Assembly (NCBI RefSeq): GCF_945980375.1
Contig: NZ_CAMFQO010000004.1
Location: 1-64,000, forward strand
Reading direction: 5' to 3'
Origin: an uncultured Eubacterium sp.
GTDB taxonomy: Bacteria > Bacillota > Clostridia > Oscillospirales > Acutalibacteraceae
Length of the DNA: 64,000 nt
In this document: positions 51,167 to 61,273 of the stretch, one piece after another
Numbering within the stretch: the first letter of the stretch is position 1
Layout of the letters: each line of letters starts with the position of its first letter
Notes under the pieces: generated by a model
Told to the model about the DNA's origin: nothing
Databases searched by the model: none
What the model saw: only the letters and a program-made list of their open reading frames with translations
Position numbers and translations under genes: made by a program

Positions 51167-51325
51167 TTAGAACGGGATTTCCGATGCAGGCTGTGAAGCA
51201 GAAGCTTGTGAGCCGATACCGACCTCGTCAGGACTACCCTCGTAGCCTTCACCCGATGAGGTGGAAATTACATCATTTGTCTGGAACATTACAACCTTAA
51301 TCTCAGGTGTCTCAAATTTCTTCAT
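51167..51325 (-). CDS. 52-aa peptide of unknown function (absent from the ORF track)
   Basis: MKKFETPEIKVVMFQTNDVISTSSGEGYEGSPDEVGIGSQASASQPASEIPF*; strong RBS AAGGAGG; 14 nt after the upstream CDS. Confidence 0.72.
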   Translation of the reverse strand: MKKFETPEIKVVMFQTNDVISTSSGEGYEGSPDEVGIGSQASASQPASEIPF

Positions 51326-51339
51326 TAACTTGTACCTCC

Positions 51340-54300
51340 TTAATTAAAGTTGATAGCAACCTCATTGTTGCTCAACAATGTTATTCTGTCGCCGTTAGCG
51401 TCAAAGTATATAATGTAAGCCTTTGCCGATACGGAGCTGATGTTTGCAGCTTTTTCAACATTAACCTTGAATGTATACTCATTTCTTGATGTCTTGTTGT
51501 TAGACTTAAAGTTGTATACTGTACCGCCGGCAGTGGCCTTGATACCCCACTCAACAATTTGTGCATTGTCCGGAACAAAGAACTTGCAGTTGAATGCGGC
51601 AATATCCTTTGTATCGTTACTGTCATGATACGAGCCTGTTACACCAACACTTGCTGTTGGGGTAAAGTCATTAGGAAGCTCGTATACATAAATGTCAGAG
51701 TTGTGAGGAGCATAGAACTCGTCGGTCTTGAAATAGGTGAGAAGCTTGGTCTTTGCCTCGTCCTGAGTAACATCGGTAACTGCCCCTGAATACATTCCGT
51801 AGTATGTGCTCGAGCCGTAAAGCTTTACAAAACTGTCGTAGTTGTACTTTCTTACACCGCCGTCGCCAAAGTTCTTAAAGTGGATTCCGCACTTATGTGC
51901 ATCTGCATCTTCAACATTGAAATTGTACTGTGCACGAACGGTGATTTCACCGCCGTTTGCAAGACCTTTAACCTCTGTCTTGTCCCAAGCAATTGCTGTG
52001 TAGAACGGAATTGCAGGGATTGCAACATCACTTGTTGCAAATGAAATACCGGGCTCAAGATATTTTATGGCAACGAGGTTATTGTTTCTGCCCATAAATA
52101 CAACCTTGGTTATATTCTTCTGTGATGTGCTGTTTTCTGCAAGGTGAGCAATAACCGATATATTCTCTGTAACTACAAGTGAAAGTGTATTTTCGCCTGT
52201 TCTTACATAAGATATAACCTCGTTATCGTTGCCTACTCTATTTTTGATTTCCCACTTTTCAACATCGCCGTCGGAAACGGTGAGTTCGACAGTATCTCCG
52301 TATTTTTTATCGATTACTTGTGCATCGCCTACTGGCGTACCGTTCTGTGATTTGGTAAAGGTAATTGTAACACTTGATGAAATAAGCGAGCTGATTGCTG
52401 TAAGGAGCTCTGCTGCAAGTGAGTTAACGTCGTCTTCTGTTGTTGGAACAACATTCTTTATTCTGTTATATTCATCAGAAAGATTTTGATACGTGTCTGC
52501 AACATATTTGCCATCAGCATTGCCGACGTTGAGTATATTTTCAGCCTGTGTCTTTGCAGAATCAAGTGCCGATGTATCAAGGAGAACATGACCGCAGTAC
52601 TGACAATGACCTGTGCCGTCGTCGGTGTGAGCCTCTTCAACATTCAATTTGTCACATCTTGAACAGGTCTTAATATGCTTTGTGTAATCCTTAAATGCGT
52701 ATTTAGGATCGTGGTTATCCGGGTCAATTGCACCGAATTCCAAACCGCAGACAGTACATACAGCCTTGGCAGTACAAGTAGCAGTACCTGTACACGATTC
52801 AGCATTACTTACCTCTTTTATAATTATATCAGAGGTTACAACATCATCTGCTGTATATGTTGTTGGCCAAGAGAATCTAACATGCTTGCCCTCATCAATA
52901 AAGATTGGATCATCGTTATGAGTTTGGGGTGCACTGTTGCTTGGAAATGCACCTATTTTTGAACCGTACTCAATAACCCTATTTTCAATTACATTATTTG
53001 TTTGTGTGCGGAAAGACACAGTTACTTTCTTAAGTTTAAGATTATTGTAAGCTGTATCAACTGCAGCTATCAAGCTATCCATATCGTTTGCAGCATCTAT
53101 TACTGCTTGCTCCGTGTTAGCATCATAATCATACAATGATGGATCAAAAGCGAACATCTTATAAATAGCATTGTAGTATGCATTTAATGTGGTAGTATCA
53201 TAAATTGAATCATCAAATGTAGACAAGAAACTGTTTACTGAATTAACCTTATCAATTATTTTCTTGTAATTAAGAACATAAATTGATTTACCACTAACAG
53301 AACCTGTTGTATGAACTTGAGGTGTGCCCTCGTCGGTACCAACCTTATATTCAAAAGTTGGGTTTATTTTCTTATAGCTTTCAGAAAAATCTCCGCCTTT
53401 ATACTGCATTATGTTAGCATAGTAGCCTGTTTCACCTTGCTTATAGTAGGAACCTACACTTGAATTGTCCGAATAAACTTCCTGCGTTCCTCTTTCATTA
53501 AGTATATACTGAACGTTATTTCTGCCGTCAGTACCCTGCCATTTTGTATTTTTAATTGCTAATACGTTTGCACCATCGACAATTCTGCAATAGTATGAAC
53601 GAACATTGCTCCAACCGTAGTTCCATGGTTTATCATAACCTGTAATAGCGAAGCCAATTGGAAATTGAGGCACTGTATTTCCATTGTATAAAAGTACAGT
53701 ATTACCATAAAAAATATGAGATTTAAGATAAATCTTATCTTTACCTTCTGCACTTACTGGTGTGGATAAATACGCCTCTTGCATGTTGTTAGGAGCATAC
53801 AACACATTCTTGTACGAATTATTGTAGTAATTCTCTTCAATGTAATCACTATCATCTGAGAATGAGCCGTACTTTGTGGCTTCATATGCAGTAAAATTAC
53901 GGTCGGAAAAATCATAAATTGTAACTGAAGCTGTAGTATTTGAACACGTTATGGTTGTATCTGACCAGCCGTTTGTACCTCCTGATTCGCCTGCTTTTGA
54001 AAGCATAAATACAATTGTTGCTGTTGATTTACCTGCTTTTTTTGCTGCAACAATCGCAGGTCCCAAATCCACAGTCCTGTCAGAATTATCATTTTTTATT
54101 GTAGGATATGATGCTATGTGCTTTAATCCCCAATAGGTTTTTGCACGAGAAATATGAGCACCATCATCTTTTGACCATATATCTGCAAAAGTTGCACGAC
54201 GACCACCTGCAGCGAAAGAATCCACGTTTGCCGTAGGATAATATACAGATACACCCAATGATTCTGTTTCTTTAAGGTTAATTTTGAACGTATATGTAGC

Positions 54301-54567
54301 ACTTATTCTTTTAGCCTCTGTATAGTTTATACCACTAATGTTAAATGTAACGTATCCAACAGAGAAGTTACTATTTTGTGAGTCATTAACCAAGTCAAAA
54401 GTATTTGTTCCTGTTCTGTTGCTAGAAGCATACAAGCCGTAATAGCTCCTGTTTATAGTAGTATTTGACGTTGCTGCGCCTACAGTTATTGCGGAAAACG
54501 GCAATGATGTTGCTATCATTACTACGGCAATTATGCATGCAAGTGATCTTCTAAAAAACTTTTTCAT
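51340..54567 (-). CDS. Large secreted/surface protein of unknown function
   Basis: MKKFFRRSLACIIAVVMIATSLPFSAITVGAA signal peptide; Cys-rich CTGTATCTAKAVCTVCG...CSRC...CQYCG; no LPXTG seen. Confidence 0.85.
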   Translation of the reverse strand: MKKFFRRSLACIIAVVMIATSLPFSAITVGAATSNTTINRSYYGLYASSNRTGTNTFDLVNDSQNSNFSVGYVTFNISGINYTEAKRISATYTFKINLKETESLGVSVYYPTANVDSFAAGGRRATFADIWSKDDGAHISRAKTYWGLKHIASYPTIKNDNSDRTVDLGPAIVAAKKAGKSTATIVFMLSKAGESGGTNGWSDTTITCSNTTASVTIYDFSDRNFTAYEATKYGSFSDDSDYIEENYYNNSYKNVLYAPNNMQEAYLSTPVSAEGKDKIYLKSHIFYGNTVLLYNGNTVPQFPIGFAITGYDKPWNYGWSNVRSYYCRIVDGANVLAIKNTKWQGTDGRNNVQYILNERGTQEVYSDNSSVGSYYKQGETGYYANIMQYKGGDFSESYKKINPTFEYKVGTDEGTPQVHTTGSVSGKSIYVLNYKKIIDKVNSVNSFLSTFDDSIYDTTTLNAYYNAIYKMFAFDPSLYDYDANTEQAVIDAANDMDSLIAAVDTAYNNLKLKKVTVSFRTQTNNVIENRVIEYGSKIGAFPSNSAPQTHNDDPIFIDEGKHVRFSWPTTYTADDVVTSDIIIKEVSNAESCTGTATCTAKAVCTVCGLEFGAIDPDNHDPKYAFKDYTKHIKTCSRCDKLNVEEAHTDDGTGHCQYCGHVLLDTSALDSAKTQAENILNVGNADGKYVADTYQNLSDEYNRIKNVVPTTEDDVNSLAAELLTAISSLISSSVTITFTKSQNGTPVGDAQVIDKKYGDTVELTVSDGDVEKWEIKNRVGNDNEVISYVRTGENTLSLVVTENISVIAHLAENSTSQKNITKVVFMGRNNNLVAIKYLEPGISFATSDVAIPAIPFYTAIAWDKTEVKGLANGGEITVRAQYNFNVEDADAHKCGIHFKNFGDGGVRKYNYDSFVKLYGSSTYYGMYSGAVTDVTQDEAKTKLLTYFKTDEFYAPHNSDIYVYELPNDFTPTASVGVTGSYHDSNDTKDIAAFNCKFFVPDNAQIVEWGIKATAGGTVYNFKSNNKTSRNEYTFKVNVEKAANISSVSAKAYIIYFDANGDRITLLSNNEVAINFN

Positions 54568-54812
54568 AAAAACCTTCCTCCAAAAATTTATTTGAAGCAA
54601 ACCACAGCTATGGTGCAAATGGGTATAGTTATAGCATAGGTTTCCATATACTGTAATTTTATCATAATATGCAAGTTATAGCAACAAAATTTTTTCAAAA
54701 AAGTGACTATTTATTAACAAAAAATTTATAATTTATTGTGCAAAATAACAATAGTTTAACAAAGAATTAAGTTGAGCAGTTGTGTTGTTGGTTTATCCCC
54801 AAGGTTGTTTTA

Positions 54813-55209
54813 TCCCCTCCGAGTGCTTCGCACCCACCTCCCCTTACAATAAGGGGAGGCAAAATTCGTTACAGGAACGTTCACGTGGCTCCCCTTGAAG
54901 CAAGGGGAGCTGTTGAGCACAGCGAAACTGAGGGGATTTACCTTTTATCCCCTCAGTCGTCATAAATGACGACAGCGTCTCGCCTCCCGGCTCGGTCGGT
55001 GCTTCTGCACTTTCGTGCAGAGGTCTCCACCGGAGACCCGCACCCCTTACAATAAGGGGAGGCAGAATTTGTTGCAGGATCGTTCGTGTGGCTCCCCTTG
55101 AAGCAAGGGGAGCTGTTGAGCACAGCGAAACTGAGGGGATTTACCTATTTACCTTTTATCCCCTCAGTCGTCATAAATGACGACAGCTCCCCTTACAATA
55201 ATGGGAGCC
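54813..55209. repeat. Palindromic repeat array, right copy
   Basis: Units 54813-54936 and 54948-55139 plus half unit 55159-55209; same orientation as 50852-51146. Confidence 0.85.
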
Positions 55210-55222
55210 GATATAGTATGGA

Positions 55223-55582
55223 TTATTTCATTCTTTGTTTAACGAGTGAATCGATTTTGTCGCAAACACCGTAAAAGTTTGAATTGATTTCGTAATTACT
55301 TACACGCAAAACAAGCAAACCGAACTGCTGCAAATACACTGTTCTGGCATCATCATACATTTTGCCCGACAGTTCATAGTGCTGTGAGCCGTCGATTTCC
55401 ACAACGAGCTTTGCTGATGAACAATAAAAATCAACAATATATTTTCCCAAAACCTTTTGTCTTGAGAACTTAACAGGATAGTCCCTAAGAAAATCGTACC
55501 ACAAATGACGTTCCTCATTTGTCATATTCTTTCGCAATTCCCGTGCGTTTTGCACGAGGGAAGGATTATACTTTCTATCCAT
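55223..55582 (-). CDS. DUF559 (Vsr-like) endonuclease domain protein
   Basis: ARELRKNMTNEERHLWYDFLRDYPVKFSRQKVLGKYIVDFYCSSAKLVVEIDGSQHYE. Confidence 0.93.
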   Translation of the reverse strand: MDRKYNPSLVQNARELRKNMTNEERHLWYDFLRDYPVKFSRQKVLGKYIVDFYCSSAKLVVEIDGSQHYELSGKMYDDARTVYLQQFGLLVLRVSNYEINSNFYGVCDKIDSLVKQRMK

Positions 55583-55598
55583 AGTTTTGTACCTTTTA

Positions 55599-55647
55599 TC
55601 CCCTCAGTCACCTGCGGTGACAGCTCCCCTTACAATAAGGGGAGGCA
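55599..55647. repeat. Palindromic repeat half unit between DUF559 and gpmI
   Basis: tcccctcagtcacctgcggtgacagctccccttacaataaggggaggc. Confidence 0.85.
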
Positions 55648-55654
55648 GAACGGT

Positions 55655-57187
55655 TTACTTTATTATTGATGTGCCGGTCATTTCTGCAGGTTGCGGCATA
55701 CCCATTGCCTTGAGCATTGTAGGAACGATGTCGGAAAGCTTGCCGCCCTCACGGAGTTCAACATCACCGCAATTACAAACGATGAACGGTACCTCGTTTG
55801 TTGTGTGTGCAGTAAACGGTGAGCCGTCGGGCTCTTTCATTTGGTCGGCATTGCCGTGGTCTGCTGTAATGAACAATGTGCCGCCGTTATCCATAACTGC
55901 CTGATAGAGTGAGCCGACGCAATCGTCAACCGCCTCAACAGCCTTTACTGCGGCATCAAACACACCTGTATGGCCAACCATATCGCAGTTTGCAAAGTTT
56001 ACGATAACAACATCATACTTACCGGAGCGCACTGCTTCATTAAGCTTTTCGGACACAAGATATGCAGACATTTCAGGCTGAAGGTCGTATGTTGCAACCT
56101 TTGGTGACGGAATCAAAATTCTATCCTCGCCCTCATTAACTGCCTCAACACCGCCGTTAAAGAAGAAGGTTACGTGAGCATACTTTTCGGTTTCTGCAAT
56201 ACGAAGCTGAGTCATACCGTTATTTGCGAGGTATTCGCCAAAGGTATTTTTAAGTGACTGCGGCTTAAATGCAACATCCACGTTAGGCATTGTTGCGTCG
56301 TACTGAGTCATACATACATAATTTACAGGGAAATACTCTCTTTCAAATCCTGCAAAGTCAGGATCAACAAAGGTACGTGTAATCTCTCTTGCTCTGTCAG
56401 GGCGGAAATTAAAGAACACAACAGAGTCGCCCGCGCTGATTCTACCCTCGTTTTCAAGAGTAACGGTAGGCAAAATAAACTCGTCGGTAAGGTTTTTGCC
56501 GTCGCCGTCAACGGTTTGATAGCTTTCCTCAATAGCGGCAACAGGATTTATATTTTGAATACCCTTGCCGAACACAACTGCATCATATGCCTTTTGAACT
56601 CTGTCCCAATTATTATCTCTATCCATTGCGTAGTATCTGCCCATAACTGTAGCAACCTTGCCTACGCCGATTTGTGCCATTTTTTCTATTGCATCGGCAA
56701 CGAAATCCTTGCCCGATGTAGGCGGAACATCTCTGCCGTCCATTATGCAGTGAAGGTAAACCTTATCCTGTCCCATTCTTTTTGCAAGCTCTACAAGTGC
56801 AAAGATGTGACTGTTGTGGCTGTGAACACCGCCGTCTGACATCAAGCCCATAAGGTGAAGCGACTTGCCGGTATCAATTGATTTTTGCACTGCGTTTTTA
56901 AGGGCTTCGTTTTCAAAAAAGTCTCCGTCCTCGATAGACTTGGTAATTCTTGTAAGCTCCTGATACACAACTCGGCCGGCACCCATATTTGTGTGACCAA
57001 CCTCCGAATTACCCATCTGACCGTCAGGCAGGCCTACATCCATACCCGACGCACCGATATATGTGAACGGATACTTTTGCATAAGCATATCAAGATTTGG
57101 CTTTTTTGCGGCCGCAACAGCATTGCCGAAATCGTTTGCGTTATGTCCGAAGCCATCCATTATACAAAGAACATTTGTCTTTTTCAT
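55655..57187 (-). CDS. gpmI: 2,3-bisphosphoglycerate-independent phosphoglycerate mutase
   Basis: MKKTNVLCIMDGFGHN...GNSEVGHTNMGAGRVVYQ...FITADHGNADQM. Confidence 0.96.
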   Translation of the reverse strand: MKKTNVLCIMDGFGHNANDFGNAVAAAKKPNLDMLMQKYPFTYIGASGMDVGLPDGQMGNSEVGHTNMGAGRVVYQELTRITKSIEDGDFFENEALKNAVQKSIDTGKSLHLMGLMSDGGVHSHNSHIFALVELAKRMGQDKVYLHCIMDGRDVPPTSGKDFVADAIEKMAQIGVGKVATVMGRYYAMDRDNNWDRVQKAYDAVVFGKGIQNINPVAAIEESYQTVDGDGKNLTDEFILPTVTLENEGRISAGDSVVFFNFRPDRAREITRTFVDPDFAGFEREYFPVNYVCMTQYDATMPNVDVAFKPQSLKNTFGEYLANNGMTQLRIAETEKYAHVTFFFNGGVEAVNEGEDRILIPSPKVATYDLQPEMSAYLVSEKLNEAVRSGKYDVVIVNFANCDMVGHTGVFDAAVKAVEAVDDCVGSLYQAVMDNGGTLFITADHGNADQMKEPDGSPFTAHTTNEVPFIVCNCGDVELREGGKLSDIVPTMLKAMGMPQPAEMTGTSIIK

Positions 57188-57260
57188 ACTTTCTGTCTCC
57201 TTCTTATTATCCATTTATCCTTAAAAATGGGCAGGTAACAACCCACCCATTTTACTTTTA

Positions 57261-58028
57261 TTATTTTGAAGCTGCCTTTACGATTACAGAGAAATCGTTT
57301 GCCTTGAGTGATGCACCGCCGATAAGACCGCCGTCTACATTTTCCTTTGATGTAAGCTCGTCTGCATTGCCTGCGTTCATTGAGCCACCGTACTGAATTG
57401 TAACACCTTGTGCGGCATCCTCGCCGTATGCCTCTGCAATAGCGGCACGTACAAAGCCGTTGCCCTCGTCAGCCTGATCGGCAGTAGCTGTAACGCCTGT
57501 GCCGATTGCCCATACAGGCTCATATGCGATAACAACATTCTTAAGCTGATCTGCTGTTACATTTGTAAGAGCCATTTTTGTTTGGAATTTCAAAAGAGTT
57601 TCTGTATAGCCGAGCTCTCTTTGCTCCAATGTTTCACCAACGCAAACGATTGGCTTCAAGCCCTTTTCAAGTGCCTTAAGTGTGCGAAGGTTAACTGTTT
57701 GGTCTGTCTCGCCGAAATATGTTCTTCTTTCACTATGGCCGATTACTACATATTCAACACCAAGCTCGTTGAGCATATCTGCAGAAACCTCACCTGTGAA
57801 AGCACCGCTGTCCTTAAAGTGAACATTCTCTGCACCGATTTTGATGTTTGAGCCCTTTGCAGCCTCAACCGCTGCAGGAATATCTACGAACGGTACGCAA
57901 AGTACAACCTCACAATCCGCATCTGCAACAAGCGGCTTCATTTCGTTAATCAAAGCTGTTGTCTGTGCAGGTGTGTTATTCATTTTCCAGTTGCCTGCAA
58001 TAATGGCTTTTCTTTTTGCTTTATTCAT
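57261..58028 (-). CDS. tpiA: Triosephosphate isomerase
   Basis: AGNWKMN; VIGHSERR; YEPVWAIGTG; YGGSMN. Confidence 0.97.
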   Translation of the reverse strand: MNKAKRKAIIAGNWKMNNTPAQTTALINEMKPLVADADCEVVLCVPFVDIPAAVEAAKGSNIKIGAENVHFKDSGAFTGEVSADMLNELGVEYVVIGHSERRTYFGETDQTVNLRTLKALEKGLKPIVCVGETLEQRELGYTETLLKFQTKMALTNVTADQLKNVVIAYEPVWAIGTGVTATADQADEGNGFVRAAIAEAYGEDAAQGVTIQYGGSMNAGNADELTSKENVDGGLIGGASLKANDFSVIVKAASK

Positions 58029-58052
58029 TACTGTATACCTCTTTTGTAAAAA

Positions 58053-59252
58053 TTAATCTTTATCCTGAAGTGCTGCGATACCCGGAAGCTCCTTGCCCTC
58101 AAGGAACTCAAGCGATGCACCGCCGCCTGTTGAAATGTGGCTCATCTTATCTGCAAAGCCAAGCTTTGTTACAGCTGCAACCGAATCACCGCCGCCGATG
58201 ATTGATACTGCGCCTGATTCTGCAACTGCATTTGCAACTGCGATTGTACCTGCTGCAAAGTTCTCCCACTCTGAAACGCCCATAGGACCGTTCCAGATAA
58301 CTGTGCCTGCACCTTTAACTGCGTCAACAAACAATTCCATCGACTTTGGTCCGATATCAAGGCCCATCCAGCCGTCAGGAATTTCGTCTGAATTAACTAT
58401 CATTGCTTCTGTGTTGGCATCGTATTCCTTGCCAACCTTGTTGTCAACAGGAATAAGGAAGTTTACGCCCTTTTCCTTAGCATCAGCCATCATCTGACCT
58501 GCCTTTTCAACCCAATCAGCCTCAAGAAGAGAATCACCGATTGAATGACCAAGGTACTTCATAAATGTGTAAGCCATACCACCGCCGATGATGATAGTGT
58601 CGCACTTATCAATCAAGTTTGAAATAACACCGATTTTATCCGACACCTTGGCACCGCCGAGAATAGCAACGAGAGGTCTCTTTGGATTAGCAAGAGCTCC
58701 GCCCATAAATTTAATTTCCTTTTGGATAAGGTATCCGCAAACTGCAGGAAGATATGCAGCAACGCCTGTTGTTGAGCAGTGTGCTCTGTGTGCTGTGCCG
58801 AAAGCGTCATTTACAAATACATCTGCAAGTGAAGCAAGCTCCTTGGAGAAATTCTCCTCGTTCTTTGTTTCTTCTTTTCTGTATCTAACGTTTTCAAGAA
58901 GCATAACCTCGCCGTCCTTAAGCTCGGCTGCAAGCTTCTTTGCGTTTTCGCCTACTACCTCAGGATCTTCTGCGAGCTTAACCTCTGTGCCGAGGTATTC
59001 GGAAAGCTTCTTTGCAACAGGAGCAAGACTGAATTCAGGCTTGTATTCTCCCTTTGGTCTGCCAAGATGTGAGCAAAGAATAACCTTTGCGCCCTGCTCC
59101 ATCAAATACTTTATTGTAGGCAATGCCGCAACAATTCTTTTATCGTTTGTGATTTCACCGTCCATAAGAGGAACGTTAAAATCGCATCGAGCAAGAACTC
59201 TTTTGCCCTTAACATCAATATCTTCTATTGTCTTTTTATTGAGTGCTTCCAT
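58053..59252 (-). CDS. pgk: Phosphoglycerate kinase
   Basis: [40 protein letters not shown]; start MEALNKK. Confidence 0.97.
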   Translation of the reverse strand: MEALNKKTIEDIDVKGKRVLARCDFNVPLMDGEITNDKRIVAALPTIKYLMEQGAKVILCSHLGRPKGEYKPEFSLAPVAKKLSEYLGTEVKLAEDPEVVGENAKKLAAELKDGEVMLLENVRYRKEETKNEENFSKELASLADVFVNDAFGTAHRAHCSTTGVAAYLPAVCGYLIQKEIKFMGGALANPKRPLVAILGGAKVSDKIGVISNLIDKCDTIIIGGGMAYTFMKYLGHSIGDSLLEADWVEKAGQMMADAKEKGVNFLIPVDNKVGKEYDANTEAMIVNSDEIPDGWMGLDIGPKSMELFVDAVKGAGTVIWNGPMGVSEWENFAAGTIAVANAVAESGAVSIIGGGDSVAAVTKLGFADKMSHISTGGGASLEFLEGKELPGIAALQDKD

Positions 59253-59329
59253 ATTTTTTCTCCTTGTTATGAAAATTTTAACATTAATATTATACAGTAT
59301 ATTAATCAATAAATCAACAAAAATGTTAA

Positions 59330-60271
59330 TTATTTAACGAATTCGGTTGTAACCTTTACAATATTCTCTGCCGAAAGGCCAAACTGCTTAAGCAAATCCT
59401 TTGCAGGACCTGAATGGCCAAACTCGTCATTTACACCTATACGCTTTACGGGAGTAGGGCAATTTTCTGCAAGGCAGGAGCAAACTGCTTCGCCCAAGCC
59501 ACCGATAACATTATGCTCTTCAACCGTAACAACCTTACCTGTTTTCTTTGCAGATGCGATAACAAGCTCCTCGTCAAGAGGCTTGATGGTTGCAATATTG
59601 ATAATCTCTGCATCAATTCCGTTTTCCGCAAGAGTCTTGCCTGCCTCGATAGCCTCTGCAACCATAAGGCCGTTGGCAATAATTGTAACATCATTACCTT
59701 CCCTGACAACCTCGCCCTTACCGATTTCAAACTTATAATCATCACTGTGAAAAACAGGAACTGCAAGTCTGCCGAATCTTAAATATACAGGACCTTCATA
59801 AGCATATGCTGCCTTTACAGCCTGCTTTGCCTCAACATCATCCGCCGGACAGATAACGACCATACCCGGAATGGAGCGCATTAACGCAAAATCCTCACAG
59901 CACTGATGGCTGGCGCCGTCCTCACCGACAGAAATACCTGCGTGAGTTGCGCCGATTTTTACGTTAAGGTGTGGATATCCGATTGAATTACGTACCTGTT
60001 CAAATGCTCTGCCTGCCGCAAACATTGCAAATGATGATGCAAAAGGAACAAGTCCCATAGTGCTCATACCTGCTGCAGCACAAATCATATTTGACTCTGC
60101 AATACCACAGTTAAAGTGTCTGTTAGGATATTCCTTTTTGAAAATACCCGTTTTTGTCGCAGCCGCAAGGTCGGCATCAAGAACGACAAGGTTATCTGCG
60201 CCGCCTGCCGCAAGCTCCTTAAGAGCATTACCGTAGCTGTCACGTGTAGCTATACATTTTACTTCACTCAT
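59330..60271 (-). CDS. Transketolase, C-terminal subunit
   Basis: [29 protein letters not shown]. Confidence 0.93.
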   Translation of the reverse strand: MSEVKCIATRDSYGNALKELAAGGADNLVVLDADLAAATKTGIFKKEYPNRHFNCGIAESNMICAAAGMSTMGLVPFASSFAMFAAGRAFEQVRNSIGYPHLNVKIGATHAGISVGEDGASHQCCEDFALMRSIPGMVVICPADDVEAKQAVKAAYAYEGPVYLRFGRLAVPVFHSDDYKFEIGKGEVVREGNDVTIIANGLMVAEAIEAGKTLAENGIDAEIINIATIKPLDEELVIASAKKTGKVVTVEEHNVIGGLGEAVCSCLAENCPTPVKRIGVNDEFGHSGPAKDLLKQFGLSAENIVKVTTEFVK

Positions 60272-60273
60272 AC

Positions 60274-61113
60274 TTATGCCTCCAATTCTGCAAGCCTTGC
60301 ACCAAGCTCTGCCATTGCGATATTATATTCTTCCTCGTTTGGTGCCTTACCGTGCCAGCCAACCTGATTTTCCATATACGAAACGCCCTTGCCCTTTACG
60401 GTTTTCATTATAATTGCAAAAGGCTTATCTGACTTATGGAAGGCATCAAACGCACCCTCAAGAGCATCAAAATCGTTGCCGTCAATAACAGTAACATCAA
60501 AGCCGAATGATTTGATTTTTTCATCAACAGGCTCTGCCGACATAACCTCGGAGCATGGACCGTCAATTTGCAAGCCATTGCAGTCTACAATAGCACAGAA
60601 ATTATCAAGCTTATATTGGTTGGCAAACATCATTGCCTCCCAAACCTGACCTTCCTCAATTTCGCCGTCGCCCAAAACAGCATACACATTAATGTCCTTG
60701 TTCAGATACTTTGCACCCTTTGCCATACCTACGGCAACACTAATGCCCTGACCTAATGAGCCGGTGCTCATATCAATTCCGGGAACAGTATTCATATTAG
60801 GATGTCCCTGAAGATATGAATCAATATGGCGAAGTGTTTTCAAGTCCTCAACAGGAAAGAAGCCCTTATATGCAAGTGCCGCATACAAGCCCGGTGCACA
60901 ATGTCCCTTTGAAAGAACAAGTCTGTCCCTGTCTTCCCATTTTGGCTCTGAAGGATTGACTCTCATTTCCTTTGCATAAAGATAAGCAAAAGCATCTGCA
61001 GCTGAAAGTGAGCCACCGGGATGTCCTGCCTTTGCATTATAAGTGCCTTCAATTATGCCCATACGGATTTTGGTGGCATAAATTTCAAGCTCTTTTTTAC
61101 ATAATGAATCCAT
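60274..61113 (-). CDS. Transketolase, N-terminal subunit
   Basis: AGHPGGSLSAADAFAYLY...LGDGEIEEGQVWEAMMFANQYKLDN. Confidence 0.93.
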   Translation of the reverse strand: MDSLCKKELEIYATKIRMGIIEGTYNAKAGHPGGSLSAADAFAYLYAKEMRVNPSEPKWEDRDRLVLSKGHCAPGLYAALAYKGFFPVEDLKTLRHIDSYLQGHPNMNTVPGIDMSTGSLGQGISVAVGMAKGAKYLNKDINVYAVLGDGEIEEGQVWEAMMFANQYKLDNFCAIVDCNGLQIDGPCSEVMSAEPVDEKIKSFGFDVTVIDGNDFDALEGAFDAFHKSDKPFAIIMKTVKGKGVSYMENQVGWHGKAPNEEEYNIAMAELGARLAELEA

Positions 61114-61273
61114 AAAAAAACTCCTTTGTTTTATTATCCATTTTATTTTACCAAATTATTAGGGAATGTGCAAGGATAAATATTAATGTGTCGCTATATT
61201 ATTCTATGTATTGATTTAACCGTGCATAATGTGTATAATAAGTATATATTCTTGTCTGATTAAGGAGAAAAAA

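Noticed and set aside
50870-51196. ORFs inside the palindromic repeats (also 54780-54965, 55086-55274, 55587-55904, 8932-9153)
   Set aside because: The shared peptide (e.g. VAPLEARGAVEHSETEG) only reflects repeated DNA; frames break between copies.
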